Source: Ariolimax columbianus (lineage: Eukaryota; Mollusca; Gastropoda; Stylommatophora; Arionidae). Taken from it: DNA of 64,000 bases. The stretch spans positions 37,056,445 to 37,120,444 of the forward strand of contig JAVGWX010000006.1 of assembly GCA_036924085.1 (NCBI GenBank). The letters are read 5' to 3'. A program made the position numbers and the translations under genes. Under the pieces are notes generated by a model. It was not told where the DNA came from and ran no database searches. It saw only the letters and a list, made by a program, of their open reading frames with translations. Shown piece by piece: positions 20,413 to 32,159 of the stretch (position 1 is the first letter of the stretch; the number at the start of each line of letters is the position of its first letter).

Positions 20413-21005
20413 ATTCTTAGTTCGACCCATTCTTCACCAAGGGGTGGTCATCCTTGAGCAGGTGCCAACTCAGGATCCAGTCATTTCAGTCGCGGGCGCG
20501 AAACGTCCAGTGTGATAGTAGTCTGTCTGTGGGGTCGTGAATGTTATATTTTTCTAGTGAATCTCGCCAGCGTGTTGGGGGTCGTCCCCGAGGTATCTTT
20601 TTGTAGCGCGGGCACCACATGGTGGTTATGGTACTCCAATTTCATCTTGTCTTCTGGATGTATGATCAGTCCAGCGGTATTTCGAATGATTGACGTACTG
20701 CAGGACATCCTTGATGTCTGACATTCTCTGGATGTCGATATTGTGTAGTTCGCTCTGCCGTTATTGTCTGAGAGTTATGCCTACGAAGCGTCTTTCACGA
20801 GATGCGTGTGCTGTTCTCAATTGGTTCTCTGCTGCTTTTGTTAGAGACCAGGTTTCCATAGCAGAGCGCTGGCAGACATACCGAGTCGAAGATGTCCACA
20901 CGTAGTCTGGTGTCCTTTGTGGCGTCTGTTTCTGTCATGATGGACTTGAAGGCGTTTCCCAGAGCCCAACTCATAAAGAACATTGACGAATATGTATCTT
21001 TGAAG
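20413..21005 (-). pseudogene. LINE reverse transcriptase C-terminal fragment
   Basis: The minus strand reads AFKSIMTETDATKDTRLR, SVCLPALCYG, then frameshifted text, then MWCPRYKKIPRGRPPTRWRD and RLLSHWTFRARD. This is the end of an RTE-like LINE ORF. The family C insertion sits next to its 3' end. Confidence 0.8.
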
Positions 21006-21329
21006 GCTCCTCAACATGGAGAACAACATAAAACCTGAGATCGCCAGACGAAAACCGGCGGGTTGAGCATCACGACAGCAGCAGACGCCACAAAGGATAG
21101 TTAAGTGTTACAAAATCATTTGAATCTATCATAGACAGGATTGCCAGTTCTTTCATTTGTTAGCTAACCTTCCTTATTTCATAACTAACGATACTTGCAA
21201 GTACTTGCTAACTTTTGATGGCTTCTCCGACATGAACAGAAAACTGGCATTTCTTAAATTAAAAAAAAAAATAGACAAGTACAACTCTTCAGCTCTAGCA
21301 ACACCAGTCTTTTAGACTGGAATAGCAGT

Positions 21330-22197
21330 GTATGTGTGTGTGAATGTGTGTGTGAATGTGTGTGTGAATATGTGTGTGTATGTGTGTGTGAATGTGTGTG
21401 TGAATGTGTGTGTGTATGTGTGTGTGAATGTGTGTGTGAATGTGTGTGTGAATGTGTGTGTGAATGTGTGTGTGTATGTGTGTGTGAATGTGTGTGTGAA
21501 TGTGTGTGTGAATGTGTGTGTGAATGTGTGTGTGAATGTGTGTGTGAATGTGTGTGTGAATGTGTGTGTGTATGTGTGTGTGAATGTGTGTGTGAATGTG
21601 TGTGTGAATGTGTGTGTATGTGTGTGTGTGAATGTGTGTGTGAATGTGTGTGTGAATGTGTGTGTGAATGTGTGTGTGTATGTGTGTGTGAATGTGTGTG
21701 TGAATGTGTGTGTGAATGTGTGTGTGAATGTGTGTGTGAATGTGTGTGTGAATGTGTGTGTGTATGTGTGTGTGAATGTGTGTGTGAATGTGTGTGTGAA
21801 TGTGTGTGTGAATGTGTGTGTGAATGTGTGTGTGTATGTGTGTGTGGATATTTGTTTGTGTGTGTTTGTGTATTTCGTATATGTATATATATATATATAT
21901 ATACACACACACATATACACGTAAACTACACACACACATACACACACACACGCATATACATATACACACACATATATATATACACATATACACGTAAAGT
22001 GCACACACATTCACACACACATACACACATACACAGACATATATACATACACACACACACACACATTTACACACACATACGCACACACATTCACACACAC
22101 ATTCACACACACATTCACACACACATACACACATACACAGACATATATACATACACACACACACACACATATATTTATATATATATATACACACATT
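21330..22197. repeat. TG/CA microsatellite in inverted arrangement
   Basis: The left arm, 21330-21870, is a 12-bp unit TGTGTGTGAATG (variant TGTGTGTGTATG). An (AT)n centre lies at 21880-21902. The right arm, 21903-22197, is CA-rich and contains CACACACATTCACACACACA, the reverse complement of the left unit. ORFs up to 299 aa in five frames here are artefacts. Confidence 0.95.
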
Positions 22198-22302
22198 CTT
22201 GTCTGTGTGCGTGAGTGTGTGTGGGCATATGGCTATTTTGAACTGTCTGATGACTAAATCTCGCTCAGAGAAATTGGAAACATTAATTTTAGATCGTTCC
22301 AG

Positions 22303-22560
22303 GGGGATGGCGTGGCCTAGTGGTTAAGTGGCACGGCTCACAACCAGAAGGTGCTGGGTTCGATCCCCATCACAGCACCTGTCATTACTCCGGGGAAGCA
22401 AACCCTTAGAAAACGCAGGAGGAAGCAGACCCTAACATAAAATGAATGCTGAAGTCGGATGCACTGGGCCGACAGGCGCAAAATAAAAACCACAGCGCAA
22501 CGCACACCCGCCTTGGGGAATAGAGAAATAAGGCGAACGCAAAAAAAAAAAAAAAAAAAG
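22303..22560 (+). mobile_element. tRNA-derived SINE family C, full length
   Basis: The head GGCGTGGCCTAGTGGTTAAG has an A box. The B box is GGTTCGATCCC at 22358. The body has CGGGGAAGCAAACCC and GGGCCGACAGGCGCAAAATA, then a poly(A) of 19 bases. This is the best copy. Others are at 5086-5234, 28236-28501, 33945-34112 and 45237-45465. Confidence 0.92.
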
Positions 22561-22605
22561 TCTTTGTTGGCTTGTAGTTCAGGTTTTGTTCTATGAATAA
22601 TTATA

Positions 22606-22607
22606 GC

Positions 22608-22638
<31 letters not shown>

Positions 22639-22650
22639 TATATTATTATT
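22606..22650. repeat. (ATT)n microsatellite
   Basis: About 14 ATT units with one interruption. Confidence 0.95.
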
Positions 22651-22654
22651 ATCA

Positions 22655-22716
22655 TAATTGTCACTGGAGATGGGAGATTGGAATTGTCACTGAGGATGTA
22701 GGATTGTAATTGTCAC
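22655..22716. repeat. 25-28-bp minisatellite, left remnant
   Basis: GGATTGTAATTGTCAC and GGAGATG units identical in type to 27045-27342. The LINE nest lies between the two blocks. Confidence 0.85.
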
Positions 22717-24061
22717 TTCCTTACTTTCCGTGTCCAACCACCATATCATACGGCTCCCGTCCGGTAATCAGCAACTCGAACTGCCTTGTCGTTCGCCTCC
22801 ATCATGTCGGTTTCAGGGAGGTTGGGGCACAGGACATTAGATGATCTTGGTCCTGAACTGCGCCGCATTCACATGTGTCGACATCTGAGTATCCCCATTT
22901 CTTCAAGTTCACTCTGCATCTTGACACACCAGTTCGAAGTTTGTTCATTGCCTTCCATACAGCACAGGGCAGGTGGTGTCCAGTCGCAGTCTCTTCTTTG
23001 AGCTCTATCCATGGATCCTGTATTGTTTCGCGCCACCTCTCGATGCGTCGACCTTCCGGGCTCGTCTGGGTGGTCTCTGTCGATTTTAAGAAAATGTGTC
23101 TTGATTTAAGTCTTGTGGCTTGTTCCTGATAGCCAAACATCGGGTGTCTAGGGTCGTTTTCGCGTTTCCCTCGTTCGATTTCCGCAGCTTCACCTCTTCT
23201 TACATCAGGTGGTGCAATGCCAATTAAGGGATATATTTTGTTTGTTGGGGTGGGTTTAAGGCAACGCGACACTATCCTGCCCATCTCGTTCACTGCTGTA
23301 TCAACTTGTTTTGCATGGGCAGAGTTTTTCCAGACTGGGGCTGCATATTCCGCTGCGGAAAGGCACAGAGCAATCGCTGATGTGCGTAAGACTGATGGCT
23401 GAGCACCCCATGTTGTGCCAGTCAATTTTCTGATAATGTTGTTTCTTGCATGCACCTTACGCTTTGTCTCCTGACAGTGTGTCATATAGGATAATGTGCG
23501 ATCAACCTTACACCCAGGTATTTGGGATCCGGGCAGTGTTCAAGATCCTGTCCTTGCCATCTGATCCGCAGTTCTCTGTTTGCCTCTCTGTTCTTGAGGT
23601 GGTTGGCGCATACCTGAGTTTTGCTAAGGTTAGGTTTTAGGTGGTTTTCCCGAGAATACTCTGCGAGGTCATTTAGAGAGCGTGTTAGTTTACCTTCTAC
23701 CTCCTCGAAGCCATTAACCTGAGCAGCGACTGCTGTGTCATCGGCGTATATAAATTTCCCTGTGTCTATATCCATAGGCTGGTCATTGGTATAGATGTTG
23801 TATAGCATGGGAGCAAGAACACTTCCTTGAGCCAGCCGTTGATTTGATTTCGCCATGTGCTCTCTTTATTCCCCAAGGTTACATAGAATCGCTTATTTTG
23901 AAGTAAGCATTTGATTATGTTACGCCAGACGCCAGTCTTTCGTCATGTTGTATACCTTTGCCTGCAACCTACGATGATTTACTGTGTCGTAGGCAGCGCC
24001 ACTCCAGTCACCTGGTTGCGCTCGAAACCATCCTCTATTAGTTGTGTCAAGTTGAGGATTT
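22717..24061 (-). mobile_element. LINE family D, reverse transcriptase 3' half
   Basis: Reading down from 24061: ILNLTQLIEDGFERNQVTG, a damaged motif A, then LAQGSVLAPMLYNIYTND, the catalytic FIYADDTAVAAQ, and the thumb with YLGVRL (ORF 23856-23482). The next ORF (23485-22802) has RRKVHARNNIIRKLTGTTWG-type text, AVWKAMNKLRTG and a C-terminal CECGAVQDQDHLMSC knuckle. No RNase H is seen. This continues the 25588-27044 segment once the inserted family C copy is ignored. Confidence 0.9.
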
Positions 24062-25587
24062 CTTCTTCTTCGTACACTGTCAGACGTCAACTTGAATTTG
24101 TTCGAAGAAAGCAGCTGTCATCCTGAGGCTGTCGACACTGCCATAGAGCTTGTCCAGTGTTGTCACTGGTGATGGCCACATGTGCTTTCTCTGGTCCTCG
24201 TATGTCGGGTAATTTTGCAGCAGATATTCAGCGGCATGTTCCCTGTACCACAGGTGCATTCGTAACTGCCACCTATCTTCAGTTTATTGAATAGATGGTA
24301 CCTCAGTTTGCTGGGGCCTGTGCGGAGTCTGAAGACCACGACCTGCTCTCTTCTGTTCAACTGGTAATAGGCATCATTTTTTGTGTAGCCAGTATGTTCT
24401 GTTTCCCATTTGGCCATGTATCTGACCCTAATAAACCTTTTGAACTCTTCGTAGGTCACACTAGAATCTGGTTGTGGTAGTCTTGCACTTTCTTTTGCCA
24501 GTCTGTCTGCCTCCTCGTTGCCTTGGATGTTGCAGTGGGGTGGAACCCACTGTACCACTACTCTTTGGTGCGGACTGCTGGCATAGTTAACAGAGTACTG
24601 CTCTTAAATCATTAAGTTCAGTATTTTTCTGGCTTTTTAGTGCTGTAACCACGTTCAGGGCATCTGTAAACAGGTCTATCTGGCTTTCATTGCTTTCACC
24701 TGTCAGCATTGCTTTTACTGCAGCCTTCAGTTCCCCTGCCTCCGCTTTGAAATTGCTTGCGAATTTTCCAGTTACCACTGACAGTGTTATTTTTCTACAA
24801 TTTGTTAGGCTCAGGAATACCCCTTCCCCTCTTTTCTGTGTTGTGTTTGTTACAGAACCGTCGGTGTATGCATGGGTCCAGTCCATTCTTGGGTAGTTTT
24901 CCGCTATATACCTCAGGGTTATGTCTCTTCTTTCCTTTTTCAGTCTGGATGTTCCTGTTTCCAATACCTGGTATATTTTCTACCACCTCCGGAATGATAT
25001 GCTGCTTCCATATGGGTTTGCGTACAATAGGGAAGGGCTTTGGTGTTGTTATGGTGTTCATAGGGTCTTCGCTCATCTTTGCTTTGGCTATCTATTTCTG
25101 CAAAGTTTCTCCGCTTTAGTCTCCCTTTTTCAAATCTATTTAGTCTCTGATGCATTGGATGGTCTGTCAGTCTTCTTAGTTTCTCTACTTGCTGCTGAGC
25201 TCTGCAGTCTCTTCTGTCGGTCATGGATTGCAGATTTGTAATCTTTTGAAGTTCTACAATTGGCGTTGACTTCATGCCTCCTGTTATAACTCTCATGGCT
25301 TGGTTTTGAAGGTTGCTAATTTTATCGAAGTTCGCCTTCGCTGCTGTTGTCCATGCCGCAATGCCATACTCGAGAACTGGTCTCACTCTTCCAGTGTACA
25401 GTTTCTTTATTATACTTTCGTCTGCTCCCCAGCTTGTGCCAGCAAGTTTCCTCTTGATTGCCATTCTTTGCCTGGCTCTCATTCGGTTTTTCTCGATCTG
25501 ACTTTTCCATGTCATGCGCCGATCAAATGTGACGCCCAAGTAGTTTGGGTTGTCGTTTGGCCGCAGATATTTGCCGTTAAGACTTAT
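24062..25587 (-). mobile_element. LINE family C nested insertion, RT thumb plus RNase H
   Basis: Inserted into family D. AAGTTGAGGATTT at 24049-24061 and 25588-25600 is a perfect 13-bp TSD. The minus-strand order is reverse transcriptase thumb (YLGVTFDRRMTWKSQIEK, GRVRPVLEYGIAAW), RNase H (HAYTDGSV, FKAEAGELKAA, DLFTDALN, and after a frameshift QGNEEADRLAKES), then the C-terminal KWETEHTGYTKNDAYYQ and a degraded Cys cluster. A (GAA)n tail closes it. It is 5'-truncated before the YADD motif. Confidence 0.93.
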
Positions 25588-27044
25588 AAGTTGAGGATTT
25601 GACTACTGCAAGATCTCCCAGATTTGAATCCAGCTTGTTCCTTGATCAGCCTCGAGTCTATCCAGGGAGAGATGTGGTTCAGGATCATCCTTTCAAATAC
25701 CTTGTATCGGTGGCATACGAGCGACACTGGTCAAAAAATTCTTTGGATCTGTTGGAGTTTTCCCAGGCTTTAACAGAGCAACCACGTGGGCTTTCCTCCA
25801 GATTTTGGGAATATTCAAGGATCCGACGCATATGTTCATGAGATTTAGTAGCCAATTGATTGTTATTGGTCCAAACTGTTTTATTTGCTCTGTTCTCAAG
25901 TCGTCGGGGCCGACTGCTTTATTGGATTTTATTTAAATTATTGCTGCACTTTATTCTTCAGTTGTGAAAGGTGCACCCAGTATATCACTCTCTACCTCCC
26001 GTTGTCGTTGGGTCCTTGTTTGTCCCATTTTATAGTTGGTTTTGCCATTCATCAGTAATTGGTGGGCCACTTGGTTAGGAGTAACTTGCGTTATCCCAGG
26101 GGGAGCACATGTTGGGTCATTGCTTAGGTTCTTAATGAGTTTCCATGCTCGCCTGCTGTTTTGCTTCATGTCCAAGTCTTCCACCAGGCTACGCCACTTT
26201 TGCGTTTTGAATTCTGAGATGGCATGAAAGAGATCTTCTCTAGCCTGGATGGTTTCCTCGCAGAAATGGTCTGTTTCGAACAGCAGTTTATATTGCTCGC
26301 ACAGTTCCTTTGGGTCATCGTTTAATCCAGGTACGTACTGTGATCGGCATCCTCGTGGGATATGTCTTCTGGAGATTGATTTGGTTAATTCTATCAAAGC
26401 GTCATAGTTTGCAGGCTTAGCTTCTAACTTGGCCACCTCTGTGTCTAGATCACATCCAAATGGGACCCAGTTGGCGCGTTTGAAATTAAACCGTCTTTTG
26501 AAGACTACGTTCTCTGGTTCGACCATTGCTTTAACACTACATATAATGGGTCTATGTTGCGTTCTTGGAATAGGTTCCCCCATGTCTTTTGTCACATGAT
26601 TAAATATTTGGGTACTGACAAAAATATTGTCAGGATTATATCCCCTTTTCCATCTGCCACTGTGAAAAGAGGCTGGTAGTTTTGGGTCATGTAAGAGTAG
26701 TAGGCCGGTGTTCTCAGCCCAGCTCTCTGATTTTTAACCATTGATGTCTGTCTCATTGTATCCCCATGCCGTGCTGTGGCAGTTGAAATCGCCGACGGTT
26801 ATTTGGGTTTTCCGGATTCTGAGATTGACAGGTTCTTGAAACTCGAAATCGTCATTGGGAGGCTTGTATATTGATGTCACTGTGCAAGCCTTGGTTTGAA
26901 TTGTAATAGTCTCTATGTTTCCTCCATGAGACTGATATACTGATTCGATGTCTAGGTCTGTCGAGGCGAATATAGCTCTTCCATATTTTTCATGGGGTGT
27001 CTCCGCAACAAGTTTCATTCCCTGTATATTCGGTTTTTGTCACT
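25588..27044 (-). mobile_element. LINE family D, endonuclease and reverse transcriptase 5' half
   Basis: The minus strand begins inside the endonuclease domain (MKLVAETPHEKYGRAIF, TSIYKPPNDDFEF, VGDFNCHSTAWGYNETD). It passes through a linker ORF of 214 aa (26595-25951) and reaches the reverse transcriptase start (LRTEQIKQFGP-like, KIWRKAHVVALLKPGKTPTD, LIKEQAGFKSGRSCSSQILN). Missing N-terminal endonuclease sequence shows 5' truncation. A few frameshifts and stops are present. Confidence 0.9.
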
Positions 27045-27342
27045 GGCGGTGTAGCAATGTAATTGTCCCTAGAGATGTAGGATTGTAATTGTCACTTGAG
27101 ATGTGGGATTGTAATTGTCATTGTAAATGTAGTATTGTAATTGTCACTGGAGATGTAGGACTGTAATTGTCATTGTAAATGTAGTATTGTAATTGTCACT
27201 GTAAATGAGATTGTAATTGCCACTAGAGATGTGAGATTGTAATTGTCATTGTAAATGTAGTATTGTAATTGTCACTGTAAATGAGATTGTAATTGTCACT
27301 AGAGATGTAGGAATGTAATTGTCACTAGAGATGTGGGTTTTT
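27045..27342. repeat. 25-28-bp minisatellite, right block
   Basis: About 11 degenerate units of ATTGTAATTGTCACTRGAGA and TGTAGG. TTGTCACT at both edges of the LINE nest may be its target duplication. Confidence 0.9.
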
Positions 27343-27639
27343 ATAAACCTGCCGATGTCCCGTTATAATTATTTGTCTCATTTTAATATTAACTTGCCAC
27401 TAAACAGACGATTGAGAAGGTCATTGAAGAGAAGTAATGAGCCTTTTGATGATTAGGACAACGAGGAAAACACTTGTGGAAATACCGAATGAAAAAATGT
27501 AATAACTGTCTTTCCAAAATAACACTGAAATAATAACAAGTAAGAAAATAGTTTTTTTTTAGGATAGCTGTTTAGGTTCTGTATTTACATGTTGGTAGAT
27601 TATTCATAATATTCACACCTGCCACATTTATTAAATACT
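27343..27639. other. No recognisable feature
   Basis: AT-rich sequence with no ORF or repeat copy recognised. Confidence 0.4.
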
Positions 27640-27965
27640 CGCAAAGACATATTTGCTGATGATCTTGACATAGTAGCAAGTGCGTTGGACGTATAGCTGG
27701 CTATAGAGGGGCTGAGAAGATCATTCCTTACAATTACAGGTTATTGCAATTTCTGGAAGTTCAAGATTAATATCAGTAAAACTACATACACCACCATGCT
27801 GTACGCGCGTGAGAGCTGTGATGTCTATGCTGGTGACGCCAGGAGGTTAAATCATTTTCCCATGAACTGTCTGAGACGCATACTGCATATACTCTGGCAG
27901 GACCATATCACAGATACTGAAGGGCTGTCCAGAGCCAATATTTCAAAGTATTCATGCACGTTTGC
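27640..27965 (+). pseudogene. LINE reverse transcriptase fragment with FADD motif
   Basis: Encodes FADDLDIVASALDV, then a stop, GLRRSFLTITGYCNFWKFKI, then jumps to RRLNHFPMNCLRRILHILWQ and DHITDTEGLSRANI. The thumb between is deleted. It is RTE-like. Confidence 0.8.
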
Positions 27966-28235
27966 AAAAATCCCCCAAAAGGTTCAACAGGCCACCAAAT
28001 ACATCATTCTACCCAGTGAACAAGTCAACCGACCCCAACATATTAGAACTCTGTGCTAACTTGTAGCCATCCAGTCCTACCCCAAAGACTAAACCCGTGC
28101 ATGTAAAGATAGCTTAGTCTTTAAGGCTATCATCAACGGCTCCTATATACTGTTCCTTACAAAAACATCGAACCAACTATCTGCACACTGCGGATCGTTC
28201 TGCTTCAACTCCGATGCAGAAATGTTGTTTTATAT
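27966..28235. other. Probable continuation of LINE remnant, unassigned
   Basis: No clear domain. It ends with the left target duplication of the next SINE. Confidence 0.3.
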
Positions 28236-28501
28236 TTTTTGTTGTTGTTTGTTTTGTTTTTGCGTTCGCCTTATTTCTCTAATCCCCAAGGCTGTGTGCG
28301 TTGCACTGTGGTTTTTATTTTGCGTCTGTCGGCCCAGTGCATCCGACTTCAGCATGCATTTTATGTTAGGGTCTGCTTCCTCCTGCATTTTCTAAGGGTT
28401 TGCTTCCCCGGGGTAACGGCCGGTGCTGTGATGGGGATCGAACCCAGCACCTTCCAGTTGTGAGCCATGCCACTCTTAACAACTAGGCCACGCCGTCCCC
28501 A
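28236..28501 (-). mobile_element. tRNA-derived SINE family C, full length, with 12-bp TSD
   Basis: Minus-strand copy with the head GGGGACGGCGTGGCCTAGTT and B box GGTTCGATCCC, and a T-rich left end. GTTGTTTTATAT at 28224-28235 and GTTGTTTGATAT at 28502-28513 form the target duplication, with one mismatch. Confidence 0.9.
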
Positions 28502-28785
28502 GTTGTTTGATATCATTCTAAAGTACAAGAACCTGGCAACATATTCTTCAACAAACCTATCTTCATTGATTCCCTATCCATGCTCTAGGCCCACGAAAGC
28601 TGGATCCCAGTATCAAAGAAAACCCTGACAAATATTCTTGAAGCTATAACGGTACTTACATCCTGTATTAGTATCATCAGTACCACCCTACAGAGGTTAC
28701 CATATCACAGACATTTGAGGCAATAAAAGTGCCGATAAACTGTTAAAAAGGAGCAAACCAACTAAATAGCTGCTAAAAGATATTA
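28502..28785. other. No recognisable feature
   Basis: Unassigned sequence between a SINE and a LINE tail. Confidence 0.4.
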
Positions 28786-28930
28786 ACTTAACTTAACGTC
28801 TTTATACGGGGCTAGAGGACTCTTCAGAGTCGGTATACAATCAGTTTCTTGGATGTTTTTTTTTTACCAATGTGCAAGTCCATCTTAATAGACTCAAACA
28901 CTAGAGCTAAGTAGACCCACAGCCAGTTAA
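28786..28930 (-). mobile_element. LINE family A 3' untranslated end
   Basis: AACTTAACTTAACGTCTTTA, GACTCTTCAGAGTCGGTATA and CAATCAGTTTCTTGG match 11478-11600. Confidence 0.75.
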
Positions 28931-28984
28931 GCGCCATCTACATCTCCTCTTAACACACTTCCTGAGGAAAGATACAAATACCTT

Positions 28985-29392
28985 GGGCAGTTTTTAATTT
29001 TAATTTTGTTCGGGCAGCGGCCATTAAGCATCCTTTTTTCGATTTCTGCCAAGGAGTTTTTAACATGCTTGACACTGAACACGGGAGCCCGATCTCACTA
29101 CACAGAGATCAGGGGAATTTTTACCAGTAGATCAAAGTGAAAAAAATCCCTGCCTCCACCGTGATTCAAATACGCGACATCCGGCACCCGAGACGGACAC
29201 CTTACCTCGAGATCACTGAGTCCACCACCTGAGACGGACACCTTACCTCGAGGCAACTGAGTCCACCACCCGAGACGGACACCTTACCTCGTGACCACTG
29301 AGTCCACCACCCGATGCGGACACCTTACCTCGAGACCACTGAGACCACCACCCGAGGCGGACACCTTACCTCGAGACCACTGAGTCCCCCTT
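28985..29392 (-). mobile_element. tRNA-derived SINE family E with amplified promoter head
   Basis: The body 28985-29184 matches 13338-13725 in reverse and includes the B-box-like TTTGAATCACGG. The head segment GACTCAGTGGTCTCGAGGTA plus AGGTGTCCGCCTCGGG is repeated as a 41-bp unit five times (unit starts at 29185, 29226, 29267, 29308 and 29349). Only the head is amplified; the body is single. Confidence 0.88.
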
Positions 29393-29564
29393 AATCTACA
29401 ACAACTGCAAACAACAATGGGGAAACCGATGGGTTACCGGTGTGGATGCACGAGTTTTGCATGCAAGACATGTGTTAACCCGTCTCCAAAGACAGCGTCA
29501 AGAATTTGAGCCGTAGAGACCAGAGTACAATTTTCAGTTTGTGGACAAGGCACGTGGCCTTGCA

Positions 29565-29935
29565 CAAATATGCATACACAGTGTGATTACAGACCATACA
29601 AAACACTGCATACAGAGAGTTACTGTAGACCATACAAAACACTGCATACAGAGAGTGACTGTAGACCATACAAAATACTGCATACAGAGAGTGACTGTAG
29701 ACCAGACAAAACACTGCATACACAGTGTGATTACAGACCATACAAAACACTGCATACAGAGAGTGACTGTAGACCATACAAAATACTGCATACAGAGAGT
29801 GACTGTAGACCATACAAAACACTGCATACAGAGAGTGACCATACAAAACACTGCATACAGAGAGTGGCTGTAGACCATACAAAACACTGCATACAGAGAG
29901 TGGCTGTAGACCATACAAAACACTGCATACACTGC
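29565..29935. repeat. 36-bp minisatellite, about 10 copies
   Basis: The unit is TGACTGTAGACCATACAAAA plus CACTGCATACAGAGAG. Because 36 is divisible by 3, all frames stay open, which explains ORFs of 94-177 aa on both strands. Confidence 0.95.
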
Positions 29936-29999
29936 GGAGGACATGAAGATCCGGGTAAAGCATCATCCTCTGGATTGTCAGAATTGTGGTAGCAAGTAC

Positions 30000-31365
30000 T
30001 ACCACCAACCCTCAAACACTAATCTCCTCAAATATCAACCCCATAAAAAAAACAACACTCTCAGTCACCAACCTCTCAAACACGAACCCTCTCCAACACG
30101 AACCCTCTCAAACACGAACGCTCTCAAACACGAACCCCCTCAAACACCTACACCTCAATCACCAACTTTTTCAAACCAACCCATTCAAACACAAACACTC
30201 TTTCAAACGTCAACATCCTCAAACACCAACCCTCCTTCAAACACCAACCACTTAAACACCAATTCATCAAACACCAATCCCCTCAAACACCAACCCCCTC
30301 AAATAACAACCCCCTCAATTACCGATCCCCTAAACACCAACCCACTCAAACACTAACTCCCTCAAACACCAATCAATCAAACACCAAGTCCCTCAAACAC
30401 CAACCCTCTCAAACATCTCCACCATCAAACACAAACTCCCTCAAACATTAACCCTCTCAAAGACCAACCCCTCCAAACACCAACCCCCTCAAACACCGTT
30501 CCGCATAACACCAAACACCTCAATCACTAACCCATTCAAACACCAACCCTCTAAAACACCAACCCTCTAAAACACCAACCCTCTAAAACACCAACCCTCT
30601 CAAACACCAACCCTCTCAAACACCAACCCTCTCAAACACCAACCACCTCAAACAACAACCCTCTCAAACAACAACCCTCTCAAACACCAATACTCTAAAA
30701 CACCAACCCTCTCAAACACTAACCCTCTCAAACACCAACCCTCTCAAACACCAACCACCTCAAACAACAACCCTCTCAAACAACAACCCTCTCAAACACC
30801 AACCACCTCAAACACCAACTCACTCAAACACTAACCCATTCAAACACCAACCCCTTAAAGACTAACCCTCTTAAACACCAACCACCTCAAACACCAACCC
30901 ACTCAAACACTAACCCATTCAAACACCAACCCCTTAAAGACTAACCCTCTCAAACACCAACCACCTCAAACACCAACCCACTCAAACACTAACCCATTCA
31001 AACACCAACCCCTTAAAGACCAACCCTCTTAAACACCAACCCTCTGAAACACTAACCCTCTCAAGCACCAACCTTCTCAAACATTAATGCCCTCAAACAC
31101 CAACCCCTTCAAACACCAATTCCATCAAACACCAACCCTCTGAAACACGAGCCCTCTTTCAAACACCAACCCTCTCAAACACCAACCACTTCAAACACCA
31201 ATGCCCTCAAACACCAACCCCTTCAAACACCAATTTCATCAAACACCAACCCTCTGAAACACCAACCCTCTGAAACACCAACCCTCTCAAACACCAACCC
31301 TCTCAAACACCAACCCACTCAAATACCAACCCTCTCAAACACCAACCACCTTAACCACCAACCTC
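30000..31365. repeat. 16-bp satellite, about 85 copies
   Basis: Unit TCAAACACCAACCCTC with many variants (CACTAACCC, CACCAACCA). Longer repeated blocks of about 88 bp (AAACACTAACCCATTCAAAC...CCCCTTAAAGACTAACCC) near 30825-31025 show local higher-order amplification. It is not a telomeric TTAGGG array. Confidence 0.95.
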
Positions 31366-31599
31366 ATATTTTATATAGGAACACAGCAAACAACTGTAGA
31401 AAACATGTACCTGCCACTCACTACCTGACATAGATGACAAAAATGGGTGGAAACTCATTATCCCAAGTATCGAACAAGTTGAAAGTCGTAGTCTGACACG
31501 AAGACCGTGACAGTGAAATTGTCGTCGAAGATTACGCAATCTATATAGTATTTTGTGTTTCTGAGTCACGTAATAAAACTTGAACGAACAGACACAGAT

Positions 31600-31720
31600 A
31601 CAACAAGCATACACACAAACTCACACACGCACACACACGCATGTATATACACAGACACAAACATATGTACATAAACATATACTGGTACATATTCATATAC
31701 GCACACACAATAAACGAACT
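31600..31720. repeat. (CA)n-rich microsatellite
   Basis: Interrupted ACACAC/ATACAC repeat. Confidence 0.85.
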
Positions 31721-31789
31721 CACAGATACATCATAATAGATTTGTCGTCTGATGCTGAAACTGTCTTAACTGACTAAAATAGAAAGGAT

Positions 31790-31945
31790 TTACGCTGCAG
31801 ACACACTCACTCGTCCCCTGCTACTTTAACCCAGTGGCAAAACGTAGTGAAGACGTCTGGAGGTAGCACGAGAAGCATATTTTTCATCAGGGCTTACTTC
31901 CGAAGCCTTTCTCGTAAACAGATGACCCACAAGACATAAATACAT
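31790..31945 (+). repeat. Dispersed repeat R2, copy 2
   Basis: CCCAGTGGCAAAACGTAGTG, then AGCATATTTTTCATCAGGGC and TTACTTCCGAAGCCTTTC, aligned with 2160-2280. Confidence 0.65.
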
Positions 31946-32034
31946 TTCAGAAATACATACAACCACTTAAAATACACACGTGCACGCAGAAATACACACA
32001 CAAGATCTCTTTTTCTCCCTTTTCCCACTCTCTC

Positions 32035-32122
<88 letters not shown>
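32035..32122. repeat. (CT)n(AT)n compound microsatellite
   Basis: About 40 bases of TC followed by 42 bases of TA. Confidence 0.97.
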
Positions 32123-32126
<4 letters not shown>

Positions 32127-32159
32127 TTTTATTTGGCTCTTCATAAGTTTCACAAACTT

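Noticed and set aside
21254..22214. ORFs of 198-299 aa of His-Thr, Cys-Val or Glu-Cys repeats
   Set aside because: Translation of a TG/CA microsatellite in five frames.
22303..22380. tRNA gene
   Set aside because: A and B boxes are present, but the body, poly(A) tail and further copies show it is a tRNA-derived SINE. The cloverleaf is degraded.
29475..30356. ORFs with repeated LYAVFCMVYSH or TLHTESDCRPYK
   Set aside because: 36-bp and 16-bp satellites. The period keeps frames open on both strands.
30000..31365. Telomere-like or interstitial telomeric repeat (ACCAACCC motifs)
   Set aside because: The unit is 16 bp and lacks TTAGGG/CCCTAA phasing.
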